A program made the translations under genes and the position numbers. This document shows, in pieces, positions 40,874-50,639 of a stretch of 61,899 nt of DNA. Location: positions 1 to 61,899 of the forward strand of contig NZ_MKJY01000166.1 of NCBI RefSeq assembly GCF_001942465.1, given 5' to 3'. The stretch comes from Actinomadura sp. CNU-125 (GTDB lineage: Bacteria; Actinomycetota; Actinomycetes; Streptosporangiales; Streptosporangiaceae). Under the pieces are notes generated by a model. It saw nothing but the letters and a program-made list of their open reading frames with translations. It did no database searches and was not told the origin of the DNA. The number at the start of each line of letters is the position of its first letter. The first letter of the stretch is position 1.

Positions 40874-41866
40874 ATGACCGAAACCGATCCGTCGGCCGTT
40901 CCGGATTCACCCGACGCCTGGCGGGCCCTCGCCGCCGAGTGGGCCACCACGTCGGGCGTCCACTGGCGGCGGCATACGGAGCTCGTACAGGCAGCGGCCA
41001 CCCACCTGGGTGCCGCCCCGCATGACCCGCACACCCTGGCGTGGGCGCTGGGCGTTCTCGCGCTGGCGGTCCGTCTGGAGGGCATGGAGCTGCCCGATGC
41101 GGCGCCGGTCGTGGCGGCTCTTACCGCGGCGGCCGAGCGACTGGACGGCGAGCCCTGCGCCCACGCCGACCACCCGTATCTGACGGACTTCGACGATAAA
41201 GCCCTCGACTGGACTTTCCGGCCGGAGGAGATGGCGCTGCGGGTCGTGGGAGTTGGATTGCCCTTGGACGATCCCGGCCGGTGGAGGTGCCCGCACAATG
41301 TCGCCGGGTTCGTGCGAGCGGCGGCCGAGGCGGTGTTCCCCGGCACCTTCGACGACGTCCCGGTCCGGGCCCCCGCAGGTATCGGGCGGGGCCTGAAGTT
41401 CATTGCCGATGTGGTCTACGACCATCCCTACGGTGACCCGTACGAGACCCTCGTCGACAACGCCCGTGAGCTGCTGGAGGCCGCGCGCGACGACACGCCC
41501 GAACTGCCGGGCCTGGTGGTCGTCAACTGCGCGCTGCTCTGGTACGCCGTCTCCGAACGGGTCGACTCCGTCGAGGTCCTGGACGAGATCATCGCCGCCC
41601 ACGAAGCCGCCTCGCGACGCTGCCTGGAGGCCCCGGCGTGCGACCACGCCGCCCATCCGGACCTGTCCGACTTCGAGGAGTACCGCAGGGACGCCGAACT
41701 GATGCTCACTCCCGGTGGGCGGCGCGCCTACCGGTGGCGGCAGCGGTCGCTGGGCGGTCTCCCGCTGGAAGCCTGGACCTGCCGCGACAACTCCGGTGTC
41801 GAAGCCGAGATCGCGCTGGAAGAACTCCGCGAAGCCCGCGCGAATTTGGCCGCCGAAGACGGTTAG
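40874..41866 (+). CDS. Hypothetical protein
   Basis: A 330-residue soluble, acidic, mainly helical protein from ATG 40874. It has HTLAWALGVLALAVRLEGME, several Cys/His positions (EPCAHADHPYL, EAPACDHAAHPDL) repeated in the two halves, and YRWRQRSLGGLPLEAWTCRDNSG near the end. The CxHxxHP pair could bind a metal. I do not recognise the family. Confidence 0.6.
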   Translation: MTETDPSAVPDSPDAWRALAAEWATTSGVHWRRHTELVQAAATHLGAAPHDPHTLAWALGVLALAVRLEGMELPDAAPVVAALTAAAERLDGEPCAHADHPYLTDFDDKALDWTFRPEEMALRVVGVGLPLDDPGRWRCPHNVAGFVRAAAEAVFPGTFDDVPVRAPAGIGRGLKFIADVVYDHPYGDPYETLVDNARELLEAARDDTPELPGLVVVNCALLWYAVSERVDSVEVLDEIIAAHEAASRRCLEAPACDHAAHPDLSDFEEYRRDAELMLTPGGRRAYRWRQRSLGGLPLEAWTCRDNSGVEAEIALEELREARANLAAEDG

Positions 41867-42813
41867 GAGGCCGACTTCGTGACCGGTGCACGGTTGCGAA
41901 GTGCAGCGGTCAGGGGCGGAATGTTCGGCGGTAGGTGTCCGGGGGGGACACCGATCGTGCGGTGGAAGTGGCGGCGCAGCGTTGTAGCCGTGCCCATGCC
42001 TGCGGATGCGGCGATGGCGTCGATGCTGTCGTTCGTGGTTTCCAGAAGTTCCTGGGCGCGGCGGATCCGCTGTGTCAGCAGCCATTGCAGCGGGGTGGTG
42101 CCCGTCGCCGAGCGGAAATGGCGGGCCAGGTGGCGTGAGCTCATGTTCGCCCGGCGGGCCAGGTCCTCCACGGTGAGCGGTTGGTCCAGCCGCCGCATCG
42201 TCCAGGCGAGGAGTTCGGCCAGGGGGTGGTCGTCGGGGGCGGGCACCGGTGTGGTGACGAACTGGGCCTGGCCGCCGGGCCGGTGCGGCGGGACGACCAG
42301 GCGGCGTGCGACCACGTTGGCGACCGCCGAGCCGTGGTCACCGCGGACGAGATGCAAGCAGAGGTCCATCGCGGCGGCCTTGCCGGCGGACGTGAGCACG
42401 CTGCCGTTGTCGACGTAGAGGACGTCCGGGTCGACCTTCACGCGGGGATGGCGTGCGGCGAGTTCCCCGGTATGGGCCCAGTGCGTGGTGGCGCGCAGTC
42501 CGTCCAGCAGGCCGGCGGCGGCGAGGACGAACGCGCCCGTGCACAGGGAGACGATCCGCGCGCCCGCCTCGTGGGCCGCGCGCACCGCCTCGACGAGGTC
42601 GGGCGGAGGAGCGTCGTCGATGTCCGCCAGGGCGGGGACGATCACGGTTCCGGCGTGCGGGAGCCGATCGAGCCCGCCGTCCGGCTCCAGCATGAAGCGG
42701 CCCACGCGGACGGCGACCGGTCCGCAGACGGTGACGTCGTACCAGGGGACCGTCACGGCGGCCGGGGCGGAGGCGAAGACTTCGCAGGCCAGGGCCAGTT
42801 CGAAGTGCAGCAT
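41863..42813 (-). CDS. GlxA-family AraC-type transcriptional regulator
   Basis: A 316-residue regulator. The N-terminal DJ-1/PfpI-like domain has FELALACEVFASAP, VSLCTGAFVLAAAGLLDG with its nucleophile-elbow Cys, and TTHWAHTGELAARHP. The C-terminal HTH pair contains DLARRANMSSRHLARHFRSATGTTP and IAASAGMGTATTLRRHFHRTIGVPPG. ATG 42813 is the first start in frame; homologues usually carry about ten more residues (VAIAATDG is readable upstream), so the true start or a base just before it is uncertain. It overlaps the hypothetical gene's stop by four bases in convergence. Confidence 0.85.
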   Translation of the reverse strand: MLHFELALACEVFASAPAAVTVPWYDVTVCGPVAVRVGRFMLEPDGGLDRLPHAGTVIVPALADIDDAPPPDLVEAVRAAHEAGARIVSLCTGAFVLAAAGLLDGLRATTHWAHTGELAARHPRVKVDPDVLYVDNGSVLTSAGKAAAMDLCLHLVRGDHGSAVANVVARRLVVPPHRPGGQAQFVTTPVPAPDDHPLAELLAWTMRRLDQPLTVEDLARRANMSSRHLARHFRSATGTTPLQWLLTQRIRRAQELLETTNDSIDAIAASAGMGTATTLRRHFHRTIGVPPGHLPPNIPPLTAALRNRAPVTKSAS

Positions 42814-42959
42814 CCCGTCGGTGGCGGCGATCGCGACGGAACGCGGAGCGGAAGCATGTCGGGAATTGTACGGATCGTGTCGTTACGGACGCTGGCTCGC
42901 CCGGGGCGGTGAGGACAGGATCTTCCGCAGTGGATCACTTCGAGCACGTGGGAGCAGGC

Positions 42960-43985
42960 ATGGGAGCGGGACGGGACGTGGCGGTGTTCGGCGCGTACGG
43001 GCACACCGGGCGGTTCGTGGTCGCGGAGTTGCGCGAGCGCGGATACGTGCCGCTGCTCCTCGGACGGGACGAGGGGAAGCTGTCGGCGCTGGTGCGGGAA
43101 CGGCCGGGGCTGGAGGCGCGGCGGGCGGCGGTGGACGATCCGGCTTCGCTCGACCGCGCGCTGAACGGTGCGGCCGCGGTGATCAACTGCGCCGGGCCCT
43201 TCGCGGAGACCGCCGCCCCGCTGGTCGAGGCGGCGCTGCGCGCGGGCGTCGCGTACGTCGACGTGGCCGCCGAGATCGAGGCGAACGTCGACACGTTCGC
43301 GCAGTTCGCGGAGCGCGCCCGTGCCGCGGGAATCGTGGTGGTCCCGGCGATGGCCTTCTTCGGCGGCCTGGGTGACCTGCTGGTCACTGCCGCGTTGGGC
43401 GATCGGACGGCCGCGGACGAGGCGCACATCGCCTATGGCCTGAGCGGTTGGCATCCCACCGGCGGAACGCTCGCCTCGGGCGAGGTTTCGGGGCGGAGGC
43501 GGAACGGCCGCCGTGTCCGTTTTTCGGGTGGGCGGCTGGAGTACCACGATGACGCGCTGCCGAACCTGGAGTGGTCGTTTCCGGATCCGCTCGGCGCGCA
43601 GAGCGTCATCGGGGAGTTCACGATGGCCGACGTCGTCACCGTCCCCAGCCACCTGGACGTCCCGGAGGTGCGCACCTACATGACCGCCAAGGCGGCCGCG
43701 GGCCTGGCGACGCCCGTTGCCGGTGCGGGCGGCCGCGACGCGGAGACGTTCGTGGTCGACGTCCGCGTCCGTTCCGATGGCGCGGAACGCCGGATCGTCG
43801 CCGCGGGCCGGGACATCTACGCGGTCAGTGCGCCGCTCGCGGTGGAGGCCGTCGACCGTATCCTCACCGGACGGACGAGAACGGCCGGCGTCGCGTCCGC
43901 GGGCGCGGTCTTCGACGCGCCGGACTTCCTCCGCGCCCTGTCCCCGCACCTGTCGGTGCGCGTCCCGTCGGACGCGCGCGGCTGA
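42960..43985 (+). CDS. Saccharopine-dehydrogenase-like NAD(P)-binding protein
   Basis: A 341-residue oxidoreductase. The Rossmann start VAVFGAYGHTGRFVVAELRERG binds NAD(P); AAVINCAGPFAETAAPLVEAALRAGVAYVDVAAE is typical of the saccharopine dehydrogenase / trans-acting enoyl reductase superfamily. ATG 42960 is preferred, eight bases after GGGAG; an upstream GTG at 42909 is possible. It is divergent from the GlxA-type regulator, which may control it. Substrate unknown. Confidence 0.78.
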   Translation: MGAGRDVAVFGAYGHTGRFVVAELRERGYVPLLLGRDEGKLSALVRERPGLEARRAAVDDPASLDRALNGAAAVINCAGPFAETAAPLVEAALRAGVAYVDVAAEIEANVDTFAQFAERARAAGIVVVPAMAFFGGLGDLLVTAALGDRTAADEAHIAYGLSGWHPTGGTLASGEVSGRRRNGRRVRFSGGRLEYHDDALPNLEWSFPDPLGAQSVIGEFTMADVVTVPSHLDVPEVRTYMTAKAAAGLATPVAGAGGRDAETFVVDVRVRSDGAERRIVAAGRDIYAVSAPLAVEAVDRILTGRTRTAGVASAGAVFDAPDFLRALSPHLSVRVPSDARG

Positions 43986-44018
43986 TCGGGCGAGGACGAC
44001 GAAAGGCGGGCGACGTCG

Positions 44019-44978
44019 TTACGGCCGGGGGGAGAAGCTCGGCAGGTACGACTTCCAGCTGTCGTAGTAGGGCGGGTAGGAACGCGTGGTCGGCGCATCG
44101 GACGGGGACGGGCTCGGCGCCGGGCGACTCGGCGAAGGCGACGGCCGTTTCGAGCCGGACGGGGACGGAGTCGGCGCGGGCTTCGAGTCGGGGCGGGGCG
44201 CTTGTTCGGAGACCGGCGTTCTGCCGGTCGTGTCCGCCGGAGTCTTCTCTGCCCGGGTGGAAGGTGAGGGCGGGGGCGTTGGCGGGGTGGACGGAACGTC
44301 CGTGCTCTCTTTCGATGCGGTGGGCTGCTGCGGCGGCGTGTCGGTGGTGACGAGCGTGATCAGCCCGACGACGACCGCGCCGGTCACCGCCCCCAGGAGC
44401 CAGGCCATGACGGGGAGCCGCCGCCGTTTCGTCTGCCTTTGGGCATGGGCGGGGGACGTGGGGGCGGTTTTCTGAGCGAGGTCGTTTTCCGGGGCGGCGT
44501 CTTCGGGCGCGGGAGTGTCGTGCGCGAAGGTGTCGTCTGGAGGGGGAATGCTCTCCAGGAGGGTGTCCGTCGTGGTGAGGGCGCTGTCCGGGACGGTGTC
44601 CGCCGGGGTGGGGGCGCTTGCCGGGACGAGTGGTTGCGGGGCGTCGGGCGAGAGTGCGAGCCACGCCTGGGTCCACCGGTCCGCCTCGTCGGCGATCTGG
44701 TCCTGCGTCTGCGAGCCGTCGGCGCGCATGCACGCGGTGACGAAGGCGACGACGAAGGAGAGGCGGGGCGGGTTGGGCAGCCGCTTGCCTGCGAGGTTGT
44801 CGGAGAGCGTGCTCACCGGCAGCAGGTCGGTGGGCGGTTCGCCTGATTCGGGGTCGGTTCCGGCGAGCGTGTTCAGGGTGCGCAGCGAGGGCTGACCCGC
44901 CCAGGCGCGAAGTTGCCGGAGTGCTTCGAGGAACTCCTCCGGCGTGGCCGCCGACCCTGGAATAGGTCGAGTCTGCAT
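44019..44978 (-). CDS. HTH-domain membrane protein with Pro/Ser-rich extracellular tail
   Basis: A 319-residue protein. The N-terminal about 100 residues (TPEEFLEALRQLRAWAGQPSLRTLNTLAG, PVSTLSDNLAGKRLPNPPRLSFVVAFVTAC) resemble the XRE-like helical domain found at the head of many actinomycete signalling proteins. A single transmembrane helix (PVMAWLLGAVTGAVVVGLI) is preceded by KRRRL, giving a cytoplasmic N terminus. The outside tail is rich in Pro, Ser and Thr and ends YYDSWKSYLPSF. It may be a one-piece membrane sensor; function unknown. Confidence 0.65.
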   Translation of the reverse strand: MQTRPIPGSAATPEEFLEALRQLRAWAGQPSLRTLNTLAGTDPESGEPPTDLLPVSTLSDNLAGKRLPNPPRLSFVVAFVTACMRADGSQTQDQIADEADRWTQAWLALSPDAPQPLVPASAPTPADTVPDSALTTTDTLLESIPPPDDTFAHDTPAPEDAAPENDLAQKTAPTSPAHAQRQTKRRRLPVMAWLLGAVTGAVVVGLITLVTTDTPPQQPTASKESTDVPSTPPTPPPSPSTRAEKTPADTTGRTPVSEQAPRPDSKPAPTPSPSGSKRPSPSPSRPAPSPSPSDAPTTRSYPPYYDSWKSYLPSFSPRP

Positions 44979-45150
44979 CTGTTCTCCCGAACTGTTCCTG
45001 TTCTAGGGAAACGTCCGATGTGCACAGTCATGTTAGGGCCTCAGGGGCTCAGTTGTACGGCTGTGTCTACTGGAGGATGCGCCCGGTACGGGCGTCCGGA
45101 CCCGATCCGGACACCCGCGCCCGATGGGTGCGGGCCTCGCGCCTTCCGGT

Positions 45151-45687
45151 TCAGCGGCGCGCCGCCCCGTACAGGGAGCCGGCGAGGAGGACGACGCCGG
45201 AGAGAGTGCCGCTGACGAACGGGATCCAGTCGGTCCGCGACATCGCGGCCATGACCATTCCGGCGACGCCGAGTACGGTCAGCGCGGCGCCGGGCACCGC
45301 TATGGCGGCGCGCTTCCAGATCGGCGCGAGCGCGACGAAGTGCAGGCCGACGATCAGCGCGATCCAGGCGACGTTGCACTCCTCCGGTGCGTCCAGTGCG
45401 CGGAGGACGGCGATGCCGCCGAAGATCAGCGCGAACTCGGCGACGACCACGAGGCCGAACTTCGGGCCGAACCAGGCCGGACGTTCCCGGTCGGCGGGGG
45501 CGGCGCCGTCCGGATCCCCGCGGCGGTCCGTGCGGAATCCGGTCACGATCACCGCGACGAGGCAGAGGATCGCCGCGACACGGAGGGCGATGCCGAGGGG
45601 GCCGGGGACGGGCTCTCCGGCGTTCGCGAGCACGAACGCCGTACCGAAGCCGGAGCCGACCAACAGACCGAGCAACTGGGGGGACAC
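45151..45687 (-). CDS. Hypothetical membrane protein
   Basis: A 178-residue protein with about five hydrophobic helices: LLGLLVGSGFGTAFVLANAG, LRVAAILCLVAVIVTGF, FGLVVVAEFALIFGGIAVL, VAWIALIVGLHFVALAPIW, and two close helices at the end. Start GTG 45685-45687. No family with a known role is recognised. Confidence 0.65.
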   Translation of the reverse strand: MSPQLLGLLVGSGFGTAFVLANAGEPVPGPLGIALRVAAILCLVAVIVTGFRTDRRGDPDGAAPADRERPAWFGPKFGLVVVAEFALIFGGIAVLRALDAPEECNVAWIALIVGLHFVALAPIWKRAAIAVPGAALTVLGVAGMVMAAMSRTDWIPFVSGTLSGVVLLAGSLYGAARR

Positions 45688-45775
45688 GGGATGATCTTAG
45701 GGCGGCGGTCCGCGGGCGACGATCACGCGGGCGAGTGCGGGAGGCGTCCGGGACGGAACGCTTACACTCGGCGGC

Positions 45776-46045
45776 ATGGAGCTCGCTGACGCCACCCGCA
45801 TGATCCTTTCGGAATCGGCCGCGCACCCCGAACTACTGCGCCTCGCCCGGCACTCGCACGAGGAACTGTCGCACGGCCGCGCGGTTCAGCACGAGGTGCT
45901 GAGCGAGATGCTGCGGGAGGCGGCGCGCAAGGACGTTTACCCCGCGCTGCACGCGCGCTACGGCAAGCCCGCGTTCGACGCCATGGTCATGTCGCTGGGG
46001 CGGGAGATCGACCGGCTGGCGCCGGTCCCGGTCAGGACACGCTGA
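45776..46045 (+). CDS. Hypothetical small protein
   Basis: An 89-residue helical, charged protein (ELADATRMILSESAAHPELL, RHSHEELSHGRAVQHEVLSE). ATG 45776. Its last 14 bases overlap the 3' end of cydC on the other strand. Function unknown. Confidence 0.55.
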   Translation: MELADATRMILSESAAHPELLRLARHSHEELSHGRAVQHEVLSEMLREAARKDVYPALHARYGKPAFDAMVMSLGREIDRLAPVPVRTR

Positions 46046-47934
46046 TCGCGGGGGCCGCGCGCTCCCGCTCCCACATCGCCCGGTAGATGCCCGGACGGGC
46101 GGCGAGTTCGGCGTGCGTGCCCCGGTCGGCGATCCGGCCCCGGTCGAGCACGACGATCTCGTCGACGGCGTCGAGGCCCGCGAGCCGGTGCGTGACGAGC
46201 AGCGTCGTGCGTCCCTCGGTGGCTTCGAGGAGGTCGGCGGTGAGCGCGTCGGCCGTCTCGGTGTCGAGGTGCTCGGCGGGCTCGTCCAGCAGCAGGACCG
46301 GGAAGTCGGCCAGCAGCGCGCGGGCGAGCGCGATCCGCTGCCGTTGCCCGCCCGACACCTGCGCGCCGTGCTCCCCGACCCGCGTGTCCAGGCCGGACGG
46401 CAGCGACTCCACCCAGTCGAGGACGCGGGCGCGGCGCAGCGCGTCGCGGATCTGCGCGTCGGTCGCCGGGCGGCGCGCCAGCCGGACGTTCTCGCCGATC
46501 GTCGAGTCGAACAGGTGCGCGTCCTGGGCGCAGAGCCCGATGACGGTTCGCAGGTCGTCGGCGGCGAGGTCGCGGACGTCCGCGCCGTTCAGGGTCACGT
46601 GTCCGCCGGAGGGTTCGAGGAAGCGCAGCAGGACGGACGCGAGGGTCGTCTTCCCGGATCCGCTCGGCCCGACGACGGCGACGCGGCGGCCGGGCGGCAG
46701 GTCGAGGGAGACGCCGTCGAGGGCGAGCGGCCCGTCGGGCGTCCAGCGCGCGCGCAGGTCGGTGACGCGAACCGTGTGGGGCGCGGCGGGGAGCGGTGCG
46801 GGTTCGTCCGGGTCGCGCACGGGTTCCGGACCGTCCAGGACGGCGAACACGCGGGCCGCCGACGCGCGCACCCGTTCCAGGTACTGCGCGGCCAGCGGCA
46901 GCCCGTTGACCACCTCGAACGCGGCGAGCGGCAGCATCACGACGACCGCGAGCAGCACCCCGTCCAGGGTCCCGGACCGGACGGCCGGGACGCCGGTGGC
47001 GAGCCCGCCCCACACGGCCAGCCCGCCCGCGAGCGCCGACAGCGCCGCGCCGAGGCCGGCCGTGCCCGCCGAACGGGCGTCGCGCGGGTGAACTCGCGGT
47101 CGATGCGGGCGGCCTCCGCGAGGTGGGCGGCGCCGCGCCGTAGGCGATCAGCTCGGGCGCCCCGTGCAGCGTCTCGACGATGTGCGTGGCCAGTTCGCCG
47201 CGCAGGTCGGCCGTCCGGCGTTCGGCGCGGCGCGCGACGGCGGCCGACAGCCACGGCGCGGCGAGCCCGGCGGCGCAGCAGCGTCGCGAGCAGGACGGCC
47301 CCGGCGGCGGGCAGCAGCGCCCACGCCGCCCCGGTCGCCGCGCCGCGACGATCGCCGCGACGGCGCACGGCATGAGCGTCCGCAGGTAGAGGTCCTGGAC
47401 GGCGTCGACGTCGTCGACGAGGCGGGCGAGCAGGTCGCCGTGCCGGAACGCGGGCAGTCCGGATGGTGCGAGCCGCTCCAGCCGTTCGTAGACGCGGGCC
47501 CGCAGGTCGGCGAGGATGCGGAACGTCGCGTCGTGCCCGACGAGCCGTTCCACGTACCGGAACACGCCGCGCCCGATGCCGAACGCCCGGACCGCCACGA
47601 TCGCGACCATCAGCATGAGGACGGGCGGGTGCTGCGCGGCCCGGGAGATCAGCCAGGCCGACGTCCCCATCAGCGCGACGCCGCTGCCGAGCGCGAGGAC
47701 CCCGAACACGACGGCGACGGCGAGCCGCCCGCGCACGGGACGGGTCAGCCGGATCAGCCGCAGGATGGGCCTCGACGGGGAGTTATCCACAGGTCGGGGT
47801 TTCGCTTTCGGTGCGTGGCCTGTGGGTTCGACAATCGAAGTGGGGTCGGCCCCCCTGGGCGGGCGGGGAATGGTCTCCCCGCGCCTCGACGAACCCACCC
47901 CGCGCCTCGACGAACCCTCCCGGCGCCCGTTCAC
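46032..47934 (-). CDS. cydC: Thiol/heme ABC exporter subunit CydC (multiple frameshifts)
   Basis: The protein would have about 630 residues. The N part (RPILRLIRLTRPVRGRLAVAVV, GVALMGTSAWLISRAAQHPP, LVDDVDAVQDLYLRTLMP) and the C part (VAVVGPSGSGKTTLASVLLRF Walker A, QVSGGQRQRIALARALL signature, FPVLLLDEP Walker B) are clear. Between them the frame changes at about 47345, 47279, 47133 and 47085, all in GC runs. GTG at 47934 overlaps cydD; the first 50 residues are a non-conserved extension that contains a DnaA-box sequence and a copy of the 35-base repeat. CydDC is needed to assemble cytochrome bd. Confidence 0.82.
47783..47791 (+). promoter_or_regulatory. Perfect DnaA box inside cydC
   Basis: TTATCCACA within the coding region for the N-terminal extension of CydC, 44 bases from copy 2 of the 35-base repeat. 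Confidence 0.5.
47835..47869. repeat. 35-base dispersed repeat, copy 2
   Basis: Differs from copy 1 (20989-21023) at one of 35 positions. Here it lies within the variable N-terminal coding part of cydC. Confidence 0.7.
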
Positions 47935-49583
47935 GCGTGCACCTCCGCCGGTTCCACGGGGACGATCCGGTCGGCGAGGGCCGCGAGGGCCGGACGGTGC
48001 GCGACGAGGACGACCGTGCGGTCGGCGGCGAGCCGTCGTACGGCGTCGACGACGGTGGCTTCGCTCTCGGGGTCGAGGCCGGAGGTCGGTTCGTCGAGCA
48101 GGAGCAGCGGCGCGTCCCGCAGGAACGCGCGGGCGAGCGCGACCCGCTGCCGCTGGCCCGCCGACAGGCCCGCGCCGCGCTCGCCGATCGGCGTGTCGAG
48201 GCCGCGGGGGAGGTCGCCCGCGAACCCGAGGACGTTCGCGGCGCGCGCCGCGTCCTCCGCGGCGTCCGGGGCGTCCGGGTCGCCGAGGCGGATGTTCGCG
48301 GCGATCGTCCCGGCGAACAGGTACGGGCGCTGCGGCACCCACGCGACGTTCCGCCGCCACGCGTCCGGGTCGAGGTCGGCGAGGTCGGCCCAGTCGGCGA
48401 GGACGCGCCCCTCGTCGGGCCGGACGAACCCGAGCAGAACGTTCAGCAGCGTCGATTTCCCCGACCCGCTCGGGCCGACGAGCGCGATCGTCTCCCCCGG
48501 GTGGATCGTGAGCGAGAAGCCGTCGAGGGCGGGCGCGTCGCGTTCGGGGTAGGCGACGGTGACGCCGTCGAGCCGGATCGTCGCGTGCCGCACGTCGGGG
48601 ACGTCCGCGTTCGTGCCGGTGTCCGGGAGCGGCGTCTCCAGCACCTCGAAGATCCGCCCGGCGGCGGTGAGGCCTTCGACGCTCGCGTGGTACTGCGCGC
48701 CGACCTGGCGGAGCGGGAAGTACGCCTCCGGCGCGAGGATGAGGATCAGCAGCGCCGTCTCGAAGGCCATGCCGCCCTCGACGAGCCGCAGCCCGATCGA
48801 TACGGCGACGAGCGCGACCGAGAGCGTCGACAGCAGTTCGAGCACCATCGCCGACACGAACGCGATCCGCAGCGTCGACATCGTCGCGCGGCGGTACCGG
48901 CCGGTGACCTCGCGGATCCCGCGCGCCTGCGCCTTCGCGCGGCCGAACACCTTCAGCGTCGGCAGTCCCGCGACGACGTCCAGGAAGTGCGCCGACAGCA
49001 GCGACAGGGTCCGCCACTGCCGGTTCATCTTCCACTGCGTCGCGAGGCCCACCAGGATCGCGAAGACCGGGATCAGCGGGACGGTCACCGCGATGATCAC
49101 CGCGGAGACCCAGTCGCCGAGCAGGATCCGCGCCCCGACCGCGAGCGGGACGGTCACCGCGAGGATCAGCTGCGGGAGGTAGCGGGCGAAGTACCCGTCG
49201 AGGGCGTCCACGCCGCGGGTCGCAAGGGTCGCGAGCTCGCCGCTGCGCTCGCCCGACAGCCAGCGCGGGCCGAGCCGCGTCGCGTGCTCCAGCAGCCGGC
49301 CGCGCAGCTGCGACTTCACGGCCGCGGCGGACCGGTGCGCCGCGACCTCCTGCAGCCACGCGACGGCGGCGCGGGCCGCGACGACCGCGAGGAGCAGCAG
49401 CATCGGCGTCCGCAGGTCGGCGAGGTCGGCGCCGCCGAGGAACGTCCGGGCGATCATGCCGGCGAGCAGTGTCGCCTGCGCGATGACCAGCCCGGCGGTC
49501 ACGGTGCCGAGGACGGCCGACGCGACGAGGAACGTCCGCGTGGTGCGCGCGTGCCGCAGCAGGCGTGGATCGAGCGGCTTCAT
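47931..49583 (-). CDS. cydD: Thiol/heme ABC exporter subunit CydD
   Basis: A 550-residue fused ABC transporter. Six transmembrane helices occupy the first 310 residues; the nucleotide-binding domain has IALVGPSGSGKSTLLNVLLGF (Walker A), LSAGQRQRVALARAFL (signature) and APLLLLDEPTSGLD (Walker B). It pairs with CydC to move reduced thiols or heme outwards. Its ATG overlaps the cydB stop (ATGA), and its stop overlaps the cydC start. Confidence 0.92.
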   Translation of the reverse strand: MKPLDPRLLRHARTTRTFLVASAVLGTVTAGLVIAQATLLAGMIARTFLGGADLADLRTPMLLLLAVVAARAAVAWLQEVAAHRSAAAVKSQLRGRLLEHATRLGPRWLSGERSGELATLATRGVDALDGYFARYLPQLILAVTVPLAVGARILLGDWVSAVIIAVTVPLIPVFAILVGLATQWKMNRQWRTLSLLSAHFLDVVAGLPTLKVFGRAKAQARGIREVTGRYRRATMSTLRIAFVSAMVLELLSTLSVALVAVSIGLRLVEGGMAFETALLILILAPEAYFPLRQVGAQYHASVEGLTAAGRIFEVLETPLPDTGTNADVPDVRHATIRLDGVTVAYPERDAPALDGFSLTIHPGETIALVGPSGSGKSTLLNVLLGFVRPDEGRVLADWADLADLDPDAWRRNVAWVPQRPYLFAGTIAANIRLGDPDAPDAAEDAARAANVLGFAGDLPRGLDTPIGERGAGLSAGQRQRVALARAFLRDAPLLLLDEPTSGLDPESEATVVDAVRRLAADRTVVLVAHRPALAALADRIVPVEPAEVHA

Positions 49584-50626
49584 CCGACCGGGCTCTTACG
49601 CTTCGCGGGCTTCCCCGGCTTTCCCGGCTTCGCGGGCGGGATCTGCGCGGTGCCGATCCGCTTGCGGAACACCCAGTACGTCCAGCCCTGGTAGATCATC
49701 ACGATCGGGGTGAACACCAGCGCCACCCACGTCATGATCTTCAGCGTGTAGGCGCTGGACGCCGCGTTGACGGTGGTCAGGCTGTTCGCGGCGGTGATCG
49801 TGGACGGCATCACGTCGGGGAACACCGAGCCGAACAGCGTCACGAAGGCGAGCACGACGGCCGTGCCGGTCCCGATGAACGCCCAGCCCTCGCGTCCGCG
49901 CGCGTTGGCGGCGGCGGCCCCGGCGAGCCCGGCGGCGACGCCCGCGACCGCGAGCCACGTCCACGACTTGCCGTACTGCACCTGCGTGACCAGCAGGAAC
50001 GACCCGGCGACGACGATCGCGGCGGCCGCGGCGACGCGCGCGACGCCGCGGGCGTGCGAACGGACGGTCCCGTTCGTCTTCAGCGCGATGAACACCGCGC
50101 CGTGCAGGACGAACAGCGTCAGCGTCGTCAGCCCGCCGAGCAGCGCGTACGGGTTCAGCAGGTCGAGGAGCGTCCCGGCGTACTCGTGGTCGGCGTCGAG
50201 CGGGACGCCCCGGACGATGTTCGCGAACGCGACGCCCCACAGGAACGCGGGGACGACGCTGCCCCAGAAGATCGCGCGGTCCCAGCGGGCGCGCCACCGG
50301 GCGTCCTCCCGCTTGCCGCGGTACTCGAACGCGACGCCGCGCACGATCAGCGCGAGCAGGATGAGCAGGAGCGGCAGGTAGAAGCCGCTGAACAGCGTCG
50401 CGTACCACTCGGGGAACGCGGCGAACATCGACGCGCCCGCGACGATGAACCACACCTCGTTGCCGTCCCACACCGGGCCGATCGTGTTGATCACGACGCG
50501 GCGGCGGACGTCGTCGCGGCCCAGCACCGGCAGCAGCATGCCGACGCCGAAGTCGAAGCCCTCCAGGAAGAAGTAGCCGATCCACAGGAACGCGATGATC
50601 AGGAACCAGGCGGTCGTCAGTTCCAT
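49580..50626 (-). CDS. cydB: Cytochrome bd ubiquinol/menaquinol oxidase subunit II
   Basis: A 348-residue membrane protein with the CydB start TTAWFLIIAFLWIGYFFLEGFDFGVGMLLP and WDGNEVWFIVAGASMFAAFPEWYA. It contains about eight helices and a Lys/Pro-rich cytoplasmic tail (PPAKPGKPGKPAKRK). ATG 50624-50626, thirteen bases after cydA. With CydA it reduces oxygen at low concentration. Confidence 0.95.
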   Translation of the reverse strand: MELTTAWFLIIAFLWIGYFFLEGFDFGVGMLLPVLGRDDVRRRVVINTIGPVWDGNEVWFIVAGASMFAAFPEWYATLFSGFYLPLLLILLALIVRGVAFEYRGKREDARWRARWDRAIFWGSVVPAFLWGVAFANIVRGVPLDADHEYAGTLLDLLNPYALLGGLTTLTLFVLHGAVFIALKTNGTVRSHARGVARVAAAAAIVVAGSFLLVTQVQYGKSWTWLAVAGVAAGLAGAAAANARGREGWAFIGTGTAVVLAFVTLFGSVFPDVMPSTITAANSLTTVNAASSAYTLKIMTWVALVFTPIVMIYQGWTYWVFRKRIGTAQIPPAKPGKPGKPAKRKSPVG

Positions 50627-50639
50627 GCCGGCAGACCTT

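Noticed and set aside
41863..42813. An extended N terminus for the GlxA-type regulator beginning near 42850
   Set aside because: Readable homologous residues (VAIAATDG) occur upstream, but no ATG, GTG or TTG in that frame with a ribosome-binding site was found.
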